IMG/VR virus record: IMGVR_UViG_3300042894_006198
Span: 62,001 to 126,000 of that record
Direction: 5' to 3' (one strand)
DNA length: 64,000 bases
DNA from: a virus
Of the stretch, positions 49,940-59,099 are shown piece by piece. The first letter of the stretch is position 1. Every line of letters begins with the position of its first letter. The notes under the pieces were generated by a model. It did no database searches. It was not told the origin of the DNA and worked only from the letters and a program-made list of their open reading frames with translations. The translations under genes were made by a program, and so were the position numbers.

Positions 49940-52336
49940 ATGCCTAAAAGTAATGAATTAATTAACGTCGATCTTGATAATTTCTTGAATGCAAGAAATC
50001 TAGATGCTGTACCGTACGATAGTAGCGGTAAACAAGTTCCTATTCCTGATGATGCTGAAGTATTTCAGTTTACATTTGCGCCAAATGGTAGTGAACAAGG
50101 CACAGCCACGGTATCAATTGATGGTACTAAGTCATTAAACTTATATTATGATGATGCAATAATTAAAGAAGATGACCACGATGAATGGTTTGATTTTGTA
50201 AAATCACTTAAACGTTTTGCAACACAGCATCAATTAAGTTTTAAAACAAAAAATATTGACAGATTGGCAAATGATATGAAAAAACGTGAACATCTTAAAA
50301 AACTAGAAGAAGGATATTACGGTACACGTCATACAAGTTATAGCGACAAAAACCCAGGTACCGTCAAAATGATCATCAAACATAGCAGACCACTTGATGA
50401 GAATGATCAGCGTTTTCGTAATATTGAAAAGATTTTCCTTGAAACTGAAACAGGCGAGCGTTTTTTGCTTGATACCAAAAAACCAAGTATTGGTCGAGCA
50501 TATGCACGTCATTTAGCTGAAGGTGGACGTTATAATGATGAGCGTTGGAACCACATTCAACAAATTGCTGAAGATATTAATAAATTAGGTGGTTTTGTAC
50601 GTGCTACACGTAATAAACAATTCAATGAAAGTGCTGTAAAATTAGTTAATGAAGCACAAAATCATTACCAATCATTACGTGAAACAATAAAACAACTACA
50701 AGGATCACGTGGTTATAAGAATTATTTCGAAAGTTGGAAACCAACATTAAATGAAACAAGTGATGATAGTGCAGTAACAGAAATGTTTTTAACACAAAAG
50801 CTAGACCCACGTGTTGAAAATGCACTACCTGTTTTAAATCGTTTAGCAAAGAACTTAACAGAAATAACTGAGGTTGCTGAGTTTGAAAGTTGGGCAAATG
50901 ATATTGTTAGTGAAGTTATGCACCCAACCCAAGAAGGTACATTAGATGATTTAATCGATTTACTAGGTTCAGACAGTGATTTTTTAGCATTAGGTCCTGA
51001 TGGAAAAAATGCAATTAATGAATTAAATGGCATACTTGATAATCAAAGCTTATATGCACGTTTGCAAAAAGCAGGACGCAGTGACCCTGATCAAGACGCA
51101 CGTCCTATAATTATTGGTTGGATGCAGGAAAATGCAACTGACGAGCATTATGAAGATGTTTTAGATAAAATTGAAAAAGAACAACAGGTAACACCTGCGG
51201 CTAAACCTGCACCTCAACCTGAACAAAACAAACCAAAAACTGTCCCACCACCTCCACCTGAAGTTGCTGAGGATTATGATCCACGTTTGTCACAGAAAAC
51301 ACAAATTGCAGGTACCTTACCAACTTATCGTTATGCTAAAGGTTTGTTGGATAAGGTAGAAGGACCACAAGGTAAGACATTAGACTTTGGTGCGGGATTG
51401 GGATTAGGTTCAGCGGAAATAGGTGCTGATAGTTATGAAATGCATCCAAAAGCAGGATTCAAGCCTAACTTTGACCGTGTTGACAGTATACCTGATGAGT
51501 CATATGCAAAAATTGTATCATTAAATGTTCTTAATGTTATACCTAATGATAAAGGTTGGCGTGATGCAGCAGTAAAAGATATTGGTCGTATTCTTATGCA
51601 AGGTGGTTCAGCACTTATCACTACACGTGGTAAAGATGTGTTAGCTGCAAAAGGTGAGCCACAAGATGAACCTAATAGTATCATAACAACTGCAGGAACG
51701 TTCCAAAAAGGATTTAGCCCACAAGAACTAAAAGGTTATGTACAAAATGTACTTGGTGGTGGGTTCACCGTTAAGACTGTAAAAGTAGGTAGTGCACCTG
51801 CAGCAATCTTAGTCACTAAGGGTGGTGAGCAAGTTAATGAACTTAAAGGTAAGATGCCTACACCTGACGAAGTAAAAGCACTGTTACAAAAACAAAAAGA
51901 TCGTTTTGCTCAACAAGGTTTTGTACGTGCTAAAGATGAAACAGAACAAATGCTTAAACAACGTGATACGCAACCTAGTGCTAAAGTGGAGGAATATTTA
52001 AAAGAGTTTGAAGGTGAAATTGAAGAGGCATGTTGGAAAGGCTATCATAAAGAGGGTATGAAAACCATGTTTGGTAAAAAATATCCTAATTGTGTAAAAA
52101 ATAAAGCCAATGAAAGTTCAGTACAAGAAGCATCTAAAGATAAAGAATCTTCAGTAACCGTACGTAACCCTGTAGCCAAAAATGCAATGGCAGGAATTGG
52201 TGGTGGTGGTATGGGCAAACACAAAGATAAAAAACAAGCTGATAAGCGTGGTGAAGTAAAACATAAAAAAGATAAAGTCCCAATGGATCTTGAAGAAGGA
52301 TCACTTGATAGGATTAGAAAACTATCAGGTCTATAA
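49940..52336 (+). CDS. Large conserved phage protein with internal methyltransferase domain
   Basis: 798 residues. The N-terminal about 270 residues are helical and charged (K-H-S-R-P-L-D-E-N-D-Q-R-F; L-N-E-T). A Pro-rich linker near residue 435 leads to a class I methyltransferase fold: L-D-F-G-A-G-L-G-L-G-S (residues about 479-489), then V-S-L-N-V-L-N-V-I-P. Near residue 697 C-W-K-G-Y-H-K-E-G-M-K-T-M-F-G-K matches a motif I associate with head-region proteins of T4-like marine phages. It ends basic then L-D-R-I-R-K-L-S-G-L. Likely virion-associated; the methylation target is unknown. Confidence 0.55.
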   Translation: MPKSNELINVDLDNFLNARNLDAVPYDSSGKQVPIPDDAEVFQFTFAPNGSEQGTATVSIDGTKSLNLYYDDAIIKEDDHDEWFDFVKSLKRFATQHQLSFKTKNIDRLANDMKKREHLKKLEEGYYGTRHTSYSDKNPGTVKMIIKHSRPLDENDQRFRNIEKIFLETETGERFLLDTKKPSIGRAYARHLAEGGRYNDERWNHIQQIAEDINKLGGFVRATRNKQFNESAVKLVNEAQNHYQSLRETIKQLQGSRGYKNYFESWKPTLNETSDDSAVTEMFLTQKLDPRVENALPVLNRLAKNLTEITEVAEFESWANDIVSEVMHPTQEGTLDDLIDLLGSDSDFLALGPDGKNAINELNGILDNQSLYARLQKAGRSDPDQDARPIIIGWMQENATDEHYEDVLDKIEKEQQVTPAAKPAPQPEQNKPKTVPPPPPEVAEDYDPRLSQKTQIAGTLPTYRYAKGLLDKVEGPQGKTLDFGAGLGLGSAEIGADSYEMHPKAGFKPNFDRVDSIPDESYAKIVSLNVLNVIPNDKGWRDAAVKDIGRILMQGGSALITTRGKDVLAAKGEPQDEPNSIITTAGTFQKGFSPQELKGYVQNVLGGGFTVKTVKVGSAPAAILVTKGGEQVNELKGKMPTPDEVKALLQKQKDRFAQQGFVRAKDETEQMLKQRDTQPSAKVEEYLKEFEGEIEEACWKGYHKEGMKTMFGKKYPNCVKNKANESSVQEASKDKESSVTVRNPVAKNAMAGIGGGGMGKHKDKKQADKRGEVKHKKDKVPMDLEEGSLDRIRKLSGL

Positions 52337-52337
52337 T

Positions 52338-54239
52338 ATGTCAGCATCAATACTGTTGGAATCTGCTAAACCACCTGTTGGTCGTGAATTCCAACACCTT
52401 GAAGATTTAATCTACATAGAAGGCGCACGTGGTATAAAACGAGTGCTTGAATGTATTGCAGGTATTATTAAACGTCAACCATTAGAAGTAAAATGGGATG
52501 GTAGCCCTGCTATAATTTTTGGTAGAACAGACAACGGTCGTTTTCACTTTGGTGACAAATATAGTCGTGATATTGTAGACAGCCCACAAGCAGTATATGA
52601 ACAATATATTGGACGTAAACCTAAGCGCACTTTTGAACGTGAACAATTTGCACGTGATATGGCAGCATTGTATGAAATATATGAAGCAGCAACCCCGCAA
52701 GATTTTCGTGGTTTTATGGAAGCAGGATTGCTATATAAAGGGTCACCATCATTAAACGAAGATTGTTTCCAATGTAACCCAAATACTGTAATTTACAAAA
52801 TCAACCCTCAAAGTCAATTAGGACAGCGTATTGCTAATAGTGAAAGTGGATGTGCTGCAACAGCATACTTTCAGCACTTACCTGCTACAGGTGGTAGACG
52901 ATATCCTGTAGGTGATTATGCTAATAGTTTTAAAGGTAATCAAGTTGTTGTTATACCACCATTACACACAAGTGATTCACCAAAATTAGAACGTTCATTG
53001 CTAGAAAAATATTGGAACTTTGCCAAACAAAAGCGTTATAGTATTAATGAATTTGTGTCTCCAATGGTTATAAAAAAGATACTATACGAATATGTTAATA
53101 GCCAAATAAATGAAAATGATTTAAGCGCATTGAATAATTTAGGAGATAATTTCACTACCTATGCACGTGATAGTTTATCTGCTAAGGAGCAAAACATATT
53201 AGCTGAACATTTACAAAATAATTTAGATGGAGCTAATGATACTTTTAGGATGATACGTGCTACTATGAAAATTAAGGATTTAATTGTTGACCAACTTGAA
53301 GAAAGCACATTACGCAAGTTAGGCATTGAGGCAGAATTACCTGATGGACAACGTGGTGGTGAAGGATTTGTTTATGATATCAACGAAGGTGTCAACCCAA
53401 TAAAACTAGTCAAGCGTGGCGCATTTACTAGAGCAAATAAATTTAAGAATGAATCAAAATATTTAAAAGAATCAATTAGTCGTAACGGTAAGAGTGATCG
53501 TGCAGTAATTACTTTTGGTCGTTGTATGGGTCATCGTGGACATATGTATCTTGCTAATAGTGTGTTTAGCACTGCAAAAGAACAAGGTGCAGACCCTTAT
53601 GTTATATTAAGTAGAACGATGGGTGAAGATGATCCACTTACGCCAAATGAAAAATTATCCATCTACCATAAAGTATTTCCAAACCAAAAACAATGTTTTG
53701 TTGCTGCTGATGATAGTATGCCCACATTAATGAGTGCGTTAAAAAAATTAAATGAATTAGGGTATAAGCATGTTACTGCTATATTTGGTAATGATCGTGC
53801 TGATAGTATGGGGCATGTTAAAGAATACAATGGTAAGAGTTATCAATTTGAAACATTGAATGTTATTAGTAGACAACAAACAAATGATCCATACAAGAAT
53901 ATAAACGGACCACGTGGCACTGATATGCGTAAAGTATTAAGTGATCCTAATTTGTCTGAGCAACAAAAATTTGGATATTGGCGCAAGTGTATGAGTCCAC
54001 AATTGAGCGATGATGATGTACAATATATCATGAGCATTGTACAAAAACGTATGGGTAATCAATTGGATGAAGCTGATAACCCAAATTATTTTGGTGCTAA
54101 TAGTGCATCACCGATTCCTGGTACGCCTGAAGATTTACAAGATGTTCGTACACCTGCCCAAAAGCGTAAAGATGCTATCAGAGCGGTTAAAAAAGCACGT
54201 GAATTACGCAAATTTATGGGTCATAATGAAGTACGTTAA
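52338..54239 (+). CDS. Ligase-like plus HxGH nucleotidylyltransferase two-domain protein
   Basis: 633 residues from the ATG at 52338. K52-W-D-G55 (motif I), G-E-G-F-V-Y (IV, about 341) and K-L-V-K-R (V, about 356) are in the order of RNA/DNA ligase-type nucleotidyltransferases. The C-terminal domain from about 388 has I-T-F-G-R-C-M-G-H399-R-G-H402 and a downstream L-S-R-T-M motif, typical of HxGH cytidylyl/NMN-adenylyltransferases. I recall related myovirus proteins annotated as a DUF family (possibly DUF6267). It may link nucleotide or NAD chemistry to end-joining. Both activities are inferred. Confidence 0.5.
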   Translation: MSASILLESAKPPVGREFQHLEDLIYIEGARGIKRVLECIAGIIKRQPLEVKWDGSPAIIFGRTDNGRFHFGDKYSRDIVDSPQAVYEQYIGRKPKRTFEREQFARDMAALYEIYEAATPQDFRGFMEAGLLYKGSPSLNEDCFQCNPNTVIYKINPQSQLGQRIANSESGCAATAYFQHLPATGGRRYPVGDYANSFKGNQVVVIPPLHTSDSPKLERSLLEKYWNFAKQKRYSINEFVSPMVIKKILYEYVNSQINENDLSALNNLGDNFTTYARDSLSAKEQNILAEHLQNNLDGANDTFRMIRATMKIKDLIVDQLEESTLRKLGIEAELPDGQRGGEGFVYDINEGVNPIKLVKRGAFTRANKFKNESKYLKESISRNGKSDRAVITFGRCMGHRGHMYLANSVFSTAKEQGADPYVILSRTMGEDDPLTPNEKLSIYHKVFPNQKQCFVAADDSMPTLMSALKKLNELGYKHVTAIFGNDRADSMGHVKEYNGKSYQFETLNVISRQQTNDPYKNINGPRGTDMRKVLSDPNLSEQQKFGYWRKCMSPQLSDDDVQYIMSIVQKRMGNQLDEADNPNYFGANSASPIPGTPEDLQDVRTPAQKRKDAIRAVKKARELRKFMGHNEVR

Positions 54240-54384
54240 GAATATATATTTTTTGCGTTACTGTTTATCCTAAATACTTTTGACACAGAAAGAAATCAAG
54301 TAACATTCAATCTGTAGTCGAAGTTCTCGAAACTACACTTAGGTCTCATTTTAGCTACATTTTAACTTATTAAGGAGAAAATAA
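54240..54384 (+). promoter_or_regulatory. gp32 leader region
   Basis: Holds a late-type CTAAATA (54270-54276), an inverted repeat TGTAGT..ACTACA that could form a stem, and TTAAGGAGAAAATAA before the ATG. A structured leader would fit the known self-regulation of gp32 synthesis in T4, but a specific binding site is not proven. Confidence 0.35.
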
Positions 54385-55380
54385 ATGTCATTAGCTGCTA
54401 TTCGTGCTAAATTGGCTGCACAAGAAGCCAAAACCAATGCCCAAGGTTCAACTACATTTTCGGGCGATAACGCAATCTACCCACATTGGAATATGGAAGA
54501 AGGTACAACGACAACGGTTCGTTTCTTGCCTGATTCAGATGGTTTGAATGATTATTTTTGGGTTGAGCGTAATATGATTAACCTTGAGTTTCAAGGTATT
54601 AAGGGGCAAGCATCAAACCCTGTAACGGTAAAAGTACCGTGTGTTGAGATGTATGGTGAGAATTGTCCTGTTCTTGCTGAAGTACGTACATGGTATAAAG
54701 ATGAATCCATGAAACCCATTGCTAATAAGTATTGGAAAAAGCGTACTTATATTTTCCAAGGATTTGTCCGTAACAGTCAAATGACAGAGGAAAATGTACC
54801 TGAGAATCCCATTCGTAGGTTTATTATTTCCCCACAAATTTTTGGTGTTATTAAAAATAGTTTGATGGATCCTGATATTGAAGAAATCCCTACACACTAT
54901 ATGCGTGGTTTAGATTTTAGAATTATTAAAACAAGCAAAGGTGGTTATGCTGACTACAGTACTAGTGGATGGTCACGTAAAGAAAGTGCATTAACTTCAG
55001 ATGAGCAAGCTGCAATTGAAAGATTTGGTTTGTTTAATTTGAAAGATTTCTTACCTAAAAAACCTAGCGAAAGTGAATTACGTGTTATCAAAGAAATGTT
55101 TGAAGCTAGCGTAAATGGTGAAGAATATGATACAGACAAGTGGGGCGCATATTACCGTCCAAGTGGTGTACAAGCACCTACATCAGCACCTGTATCACAT
55201 GATGATGAAGAATCTTCGTATGTAGTTCAATCTCCTGTAGCTACAAAACCTGTAATCACACAGGTTAGCGAAGAACCTGCTGAAGCAACTGACGTTAAGG
55301 TTACTAAGCCAACTGAATCAAAGCAAAACGTTACTGATGTTCTTGCCATGATTCGTAGCAAGCGTAACGCACAAGCGTAA
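54385..55380 (+). CDS. Single-strand DNA-binding protein (gp32-like)
   Basis: 331 residues. N-terminus basic (L-A-A-I-R-A-K-L-A-A-Q-E-A-K) for cooperative binding. The core has R-F-L-P-D-S-D-G, W-V-E-R-N-M-I-N and C-V-E-M-Y-G-E-N-C-P, with Cys spacing suggesting the zinc site of T4 gp32. The C-terminus is acidic then basic (residues about 270-331), the usual partner-docking tail. It coats single-stranded DNA in replication and recombination. It lies directly upstream of uvsX and uvsY. Strong AAGGAG ribosome site. Confidence 0.9.
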   Translation: MSLAAIRAKLAAQEAKTNAQGSTTFSGDNAIYPHWNMEEGTTTTVRFLPDSDGLNDYFWVERNMINLEFQGIKGQASNPVTVKVPCVEMYGENCPVLAEVRTWYKDESMKPIANKYWKKRTYIFQGFVRNSQMTEENVPENPIRRFIISPQIFGVIKNSLMDPDIEEIPTHYMRGLDFRIIKTSKGGYADYSTSGWSRKESALTSDEQAAIERFGLFNLKDFLPKKPSESELRVIKEMFEASVNGEEYDTDKWGAYYRPSGVQAPTSAPVSHDDEESSYVVQSPVATKPVITQVSEEPAEATDVKVTKPTESKQNVTDVLAMIRSKRNAQA

Positions 55381-55397
55381 ATAGCATTGTTCAATCA

Positions 55398-55419
55398 GGG
55401 TAGCATTACGATGCTACCC
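55398..55419 (+). other. Perfect hairpin GGGTAGCAT-TACG-ATGCTACCC
   Basis: Nine-base-pair stem with TACG tetraloop between the gp32 gene and the next gene, followed by AATTCTAAGGAG (ribosome site). No T-run, so a processing or stability element rather than a terminator. Confidence 0.55.
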
Positions 55420-55438
55420 AATTCTAAGGAGATTAAAA

Positions 55439-55672
55439 ATGACTTTACCTGATGAAAGGTACCGAGCGTTAAAACAAGGTAAAAAGTTATTGGAAGAACT
55501 ATGCGACCCAGGCCGAACCCCACGTGTTCCAAGTATGGTACGTGATCGTGCTAGAGCAGCACTAAAACATTTCCCCAATGATTTTGATATTGATTGTTTA
55601 GCAGACTCTGCACCAACAATTCTTGATAAACAACTATTTAAAGTATATACAAATAATTCTATTGCAAAGTAA
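55439..55672 (+). CDS. BPSL0761-like small protein, 77 aa
   Basis: M-T-L-P-D-E-R-Y-R-A-L then R-V-P-S-M-V-R-D-R-A-R-A-A-L-K-H-F-P matches the N-terminus and core of the BPSL0761-like proteins of Burkholderia. Unknown function in the family. In a phage it is unusual and supports a betaproteobacterial host. AAGGAG ribosome site. Located between gp32 and a free HNH gene. Confidence 0.6.
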   Translation: MTLPDERYRALKQGKKLLEELCDPGRTPRVPSMVRDRARAALKHFPNDFDIDCLADSAPTILDKQLFKVYTNNSIAK

Positions 55673-55676
55673 AATA

Positions 55677-56165
55677 ATGCCAAGATTTTTAGAAAGACAA
55701 AAAGCATTACAAGCAGGGTTACCTACCTACTTTACAGGTAGACCATGTAAAAGAAATCATATTTCAGAACGTTTTACGTCTTCATGGATTTGTGTAGAAT
55801 GTTCAAGAATGGATCTTTATAAGTCTGACCGAGATCGTTATAGAGAAATGAAAAATACTTTAGAATTCCAATTTAGACAAAGAAGAAACGCTGCGCTTAA
55901 GAAAGGTATACCATTTACTATAAATTATGAAGAATTAAATCAACCTGAATTTTGTCCAATATTAGGCATAAAACTAAACTATGGATGGGGTGGTTTAAAT
56001 GGGCATCTTAGAGACCCTGCTAAAGCAACAATAGATAAAAAAATACCAAAGTTAGGCTATATAAAAGGAAATGTATATATAATATCTTGGAGAGCAAATA
56101 AGCTTAAATCTGATATGACATTAGATGAATTAGAAAAAATTTTAAACTATTTAAAAAAGGTATAA
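55677..56165 (+). CDS. HNH-type homing endonuclease-like protein
   Basis: Start ATG at 55677. 162 residues. N-terminal C-x-R-N-H, W-I-C-V-E-C (zinc ligands) and then F-C-P-I-L-G-I-K-L, A-T-I-D-K-K-I-P-K-L-G-Y and G-N-V-Y-I-I-S-W-R-A-N-K-L-K-S-D. These are the C-terminal motifs of small HNH nucleases that cut DNA at non-coding or intron sites. It sits between the gp32 region and uvsX, 3 nt before uvsX, as free-standing homing endonucleases often do in T4-like phages. The D-K-K variant of the catalytic region may be divergent. Confidence 0.6.
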   Translation: MPRFLERQKALQAGLPTYFTGRPCKRNHISERFTSSWICVECSRMDLYKSDRDRYREMKNTLEFQFRQRRNAALKKGIPFTINYEELNQPEFCPILGIKLNYGWGGLNGHLRDPAKATIDKKIPKLGYIKGNVYIISWRANKLKSDMTLDELEKILNYLKKV

Positions 56166-56168
56166 TCA

Positions 56169-57233
56169 ATGCAGAAACCGTTTGACATTGCACGTTTTCG
56201 TAAAGACGTAACAAAAAGTATTGAAGGAATTAGTATAGGATTTCATGATCCTACTGATTGGATTTCTACAGGCAACTATGCTTTAAATTATCTAATCAGT
56301 GGTGATTTTAATAAAGGTGTACCACTTGGAAAAGTCACTGTTTTTGCAGGTGAAAGTGGTAGTGGCAAATCATATATTTGCAGTGGAAATATCGTAAAAA
56401 ATGCACAAGAACAAGGTATCTATGTTGTTCTTATTGATAGTGAAAACGCACTTGATGAAAGTTGGCTACATGCACTAGGGGTTGATACAAGTGATGATAA
56501 ATTACTTAAAATGAATATGGCAATGATTGATGATGTTGCCAAAACTATCTCAACCTTTATGAAAGATTATAAAGAAACACCTGTTGCTGAAAGACCTAAA
56601 GTATTATTTGTTATTGACAGTTTAGGTATGTTAATGAGTCCAACTGAAGTAAACCAATTTGATAGTGGTGATTTAAAAGGTGACATGGGACGTAAAGCCA
56701 AAGCACTTAAAGCACTTGTCACTAATTGTGTAAACATGTTTGGTTCATTTAATGTAGGCTTAGTTGCTACTAATCATACATATGCTTCGCAAGATCCATA
56801 CAACCCTGACCCTAACGTAAGTGGTGGACAAGGATTTGTTTTCGCAAGCAGTATATTAGTTGCCATGAAAAAATTAAAACTCAAAGAAGATGAGGAAGGT
56901 AATAAAACTTCAGATGTGCTAGGCATACGTGCAGGATGTAAAGTAATGAAAACACGTTTTGCTAAACCATTTGAAGATGTTGAAGTACATATTCCGTATG
57001 AAACAGGTATGAATCCTTATAGTGGATTTTTTGACCTAATTGAGAAAAAAGGATTTGTTACTAGAGAAGGTAACCGTTATATGTATACAGATCAAAACGG
57101 TGAAGTACATCGTTACTTTCGTAAAGAATGGGCTAAAAACGAAAACGGTATTATGGATTTAGTAATGAAGGAATTCTCGCAACGTGAAAAACAAGTAAAT
57201 ACAGAATTAGCGGAGGCTGAACAAAATGCTTGA
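56169..57233 (+). CDS. uvsX: UvsX recombinase (RecA-like)
   Basis: 354 residues. Walker A G-E-S-G-S-G-K-S at 61-68; Walker B V-L-F-V-I-D-S-L-G near 150. The sequence T-N-H-T-Y-A-S-Q-D-P-Y and G-G-Q-G-F-V-F-A near 200-225 matches phage RecA homologues. It forms the recombination filament on single-stranded DNA, loaded by UvsY and limited by gp32, for replication restart and repair. Same orientation as gp32 and uvsY, and it overlaps the next gene by 8 nt. Confidence 0.95.
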   Translation: MQKPFDIARFRKDVTKSIEGISIGFHDPTDWISTGNYALNYLISGDFNKGVPLGKVTVFAGESGSGKSYICSGNIVKNAQEQGIYVVLIDSENALDESWLHALGVDTSDDKLLKMNMAMIDDVAKTISTFMKDYKETPVAERPKVLFVIDSLGMLMSPTEVNQFDSGDLKGDMGRKAKALKALVTNCVNMFGSFNVGLVATNHTYASQDPYNPDPNVSGGQGFVFASSILVAMKKLKLKEDEEGNKTSDVLGIRAGCKVMKTRFAKPFEDVEVHIPYETGMNPYSGFFDLIEKKGFVTREGNRYMYTDQNGEVHRYFRKEWAKNENGIMDLVMKEFSQREKQVNTELAEAEQNA

Positions 57234-57489
57234 TACAGTTGCAGCAGTATATGAAGTGCTCAAACGTTATATCAATACTACTGATATGCGTGATGCAGCA
57301 GAAGATGTATTGAATGTTCTTGTTGATCATGACTTAAGTTACGATGAAATACGTGACGCTTTTATAGGTGAAAAAGAAATGGTAAGCGCACTAAAAGCTT
57401 ACCAAGCAGACGAAGATGATTTTGATGATGATGAGGACTTCGCAGAAGACGAAGATGATTGGTATAACGAAGATGACGATTATCAGTAA
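57226..57489 (+). CDS. Acidic protein, 87 aa, downstream of uvsX
   Basis: An N-terminal helix (V-A-A-V-Y-E-V-L-K-R-Y) and a C-terminal third consisting almost entirely of Asp, Glu and Tyr. Such acidic tails mimic DNA and often interact with basic or DNA-binding proteins; it could modulate UvsX or gp32. Overlaps uvsX by 8 nt and precedes uvsY by 2 nt, so it is part of the recombination operon. Unknown family. Confidence 0.6.
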   Translation: MLDTVAAVYEVLKRYINTTDMRDAAEDVLNVLVDHDLSYDEIRDAFIGEKEMVSALKAYQADEDDFDDDEDFAEDEDDWYNEDDDYQ

Positions 57490-57491
57490 TC

Positions 57492-57953
57492 ATGGGTTGG
57501 TTTACAGAAATAACACAGGATATCTCAGTACTACCTGAGTTTATCGAGCATTATCATCATGAACTTAACCAAGCTAAACATGAAGTAAAGATAATTAAAG
57601 GCGAACGTGTTGAACGATTGTTGGCGATGCTGCCTGGGGTGACGGAGCATCGTTTTAACCAACTACAAGAAATTGAAGCTATCCTTGATTATATGAATGG
57701 GCAACTTCGTAAAACACGTAGCTTAGCTTTTAAAAAATATTTAGAGAATTATCCACGTCAGCTAACATCACGTGATGCTGAACGTTATGCTGATGCTGAG
57801 CAAGATGTTATTGACATGGAAACCCTAGTCAATGAAGTTGCATTGATGCGTAATCAATGGTTAGGTATTATGAAAGCACTTGAGTCTAAAAACTTTATGT
57901 TGGGGCATATCGTACGTTTGCGTGTTGCAGGAATGGAAGATATTACAATTTAA
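57492..57953 (+). CDS. uvsY: UvsY recombination mediator
   Basis: 153 residues. R-F-N-Q-L-Q-E-I-E-A-I-L-D-Y-M-N, L-R-K-T-R-S-L-A-F-K-K-Y-L-E-N-Y, R-D-A-E-R-Y-A-D-A-E and R-N-Q-W-L-G-I-M-K-A-L-E match the conserved blocks of T4-superfamily UvsY. It displaces gp32 so UvsX can load on single-stranded DNA. Its gene lies immediately after the acidic-protein gene and completes the gp32-UvsX-UvsY set. Confidence 0.9.
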   Translation: MGWFTEITQDISVLPEFIEHYHHELNQAKHEVKIIKGERVERLLAMLPGVTEHRFNQLQEIEAILDYMNGQLRKTRSLAFKKYLENYPRQLTSRDAERYADAEQDVIDMETLVNEVALMRNQWLGIMKALESKNFMLGHIVRLRVAGMEDITI

Positions 57954-57966
57954 TATAAAAAAACAC

Positions 57967-57995
57967 TTGACAGGTTATCTAAATTCACTTATACT
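57967..57995 (+). promoter_or_regulatory. Sigma70-like promoter
   Basis: TTGACA, 17 bp, TATACT; TATAG appears 5 nt after the -10 box. Drives the 97-aa gene at 58030. Confidence 0.75.
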
Positions 57996-58029
57996 TCCCA
58001 TATAGTTAGTCAACACCAAGGGGAATACG

Positions 58030-58323
58030 ATGAAAATTGCAGTTTACACTCAATACTTCGAAAACTACGGTACTGTTGAAGCTCCTCGTTGGAAGTCCAA
58101 AGGTGGTTCAACCTATCTTATAAACAACCTTAGTGTTAAAGATGTTTTCTTCTTAAAAGACAACCTCGATGTAATTAGTGACAAATTTAACTTTAGCAAT
58201 GAGTTTGCTGAGGAAATCGTTGCTAACTTTACTATTCACGATGATGACGATATGTCATTCTGTAAAGAGTGGGAATTACCCTATATGAAACAGTTTTCAC
58301 GTAGCGACTTTGCCACTGCTTGA
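58030..58323 (+). CDS. Hypothetical protein, 97 aa
   Basis: K-I-A-V-Y-T-Q-Y-F-E-N-Y-G-T-V resembles the opening of a phage family of unknown function. The C-terminus is acidic. Promoter upstream is near-consensus, so probably strongly expressed early. AAGGGGA ribosome site. Confidence 0.55.
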   Translation: MKIAVYTQYFENYGTVEAPRWKSKGGSTYLINNLSVKDVFFLKDNLDVISDKFNFSNEFAEEIVANFTIHDDDDMSFCKEWELPYMKQFSRSDFATA

Positions 58324-58348
58324 CAGTGGTAGAGTTTTTACCTATAAT
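58320..58348 (+). promoter_or_regulatory. Sigma70-like promoter overlapping gene end
   Basis: TTGACA, 17 bp, TATAAT. The -35 box begins in the stop region of the 97-aa gene. TATAG follows 5 nt downstream of the -10 box. Confidence 0.75.
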
Positions 58349-58382
58349 CACTATATAGTAAATACTTCAAAAGGAAACAAAA

Positions 58383-59099
58383 ATGATGTATGCGAATCGT
58401 GAAGCTGAAGAAAACATGATTTTTGTGCGTTCCCGTATTAAGTATTCACACGGTGTATACACGTCACCCAAACAACGTTGGTTTTGGATGGACAAACCAA
58501 AAGATCTTATTGAAAAAGAAGATCGTACTACTCCTTATGGACTAGAAGTTAAAGCAGGTGAACGTATCTTATCGATTGATTCTGTTGCTGTATGGGCAGG
58601 ATATGGTGTACGTAGTAAAGTACCTGTTGTCCATGTCGCAATCCTTGATCGTGTTGGTGTACGTGCTTTCTATAAACTAGGTGGTAAGGGTAACCTACGT
58701 GATGGTTGGGCACCTGACCCCAAGAAAACTAAATTAGTGTGGGAGCGTCCTGCAGATGTTGTGGGATTACCTGAAGAAGAACCCAAAGAAGTTAAAAAAT
58801 CTGTAAAAATGGGTGAAGTTGGTGATACCATCATCGTAGAGGGTACCGTAGTCAAGCATGAAGTGTTGCCAACTGTTTATGGTACTGTTGACAAGTTTAT
58901 TATTAAAGATGCTAATGACAACCTATACATGTACAAGGGTACAAAGTTTCTAACTGAAAAAGGTGGTTTCGTTAAACTTGAGACTAAAGTAAAAGATCAC
59001 TTTGAGATGGGTGACGCATCTAATAATTGGATCACCATTCTTGGTGGTAAGGGTAAAAATTCGATGAATGTGTTAATTCAAGAAAGTTTTCAAACATGA
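58383..59099 (+). CDS. Hypothetical protein, 238 aa, possible OB-like C-terminus
   Basis: AAAGGAAAC ribosome site. The N-terminal half has aromatic and basic residues (Y-T-S-P-K-Q-R-W-F-W-M-D-K-P-K). The C-terminal half, with G-D-T-I-I-V-E-G-T-V-V, V-D-K-F-I-I-K-D and Y-M-Y-K-G-T-K, alternates strands like an OB-fold nucleic-acid binding domain. No catalytic motif. Driven by a strong early-type promoter; possibly a DNA- or RNA-binding takeover protein. Confidence 0.5.
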   Translation: MMYANREAEENMIFVRSRIKYSHGVYTSPKQRWFWMDKPKDLIEKEDRTTPYGLEVKAGERILSIDSVAVWAGYGVRSKVPVVHVAILDRVGVRAFYKLGGKGNLRDGWAPDPKKTKLVWERPADVVGLPEEEPKEVKKSVKMGEVGDTIIVEGTVVKHEVLPTVYGTVDKFIIKDANDNLYMYKGTKFLTEKGGFVKLETKVKDHFEMGDASNNWITILGGKGKNSMNVLIQESFQT

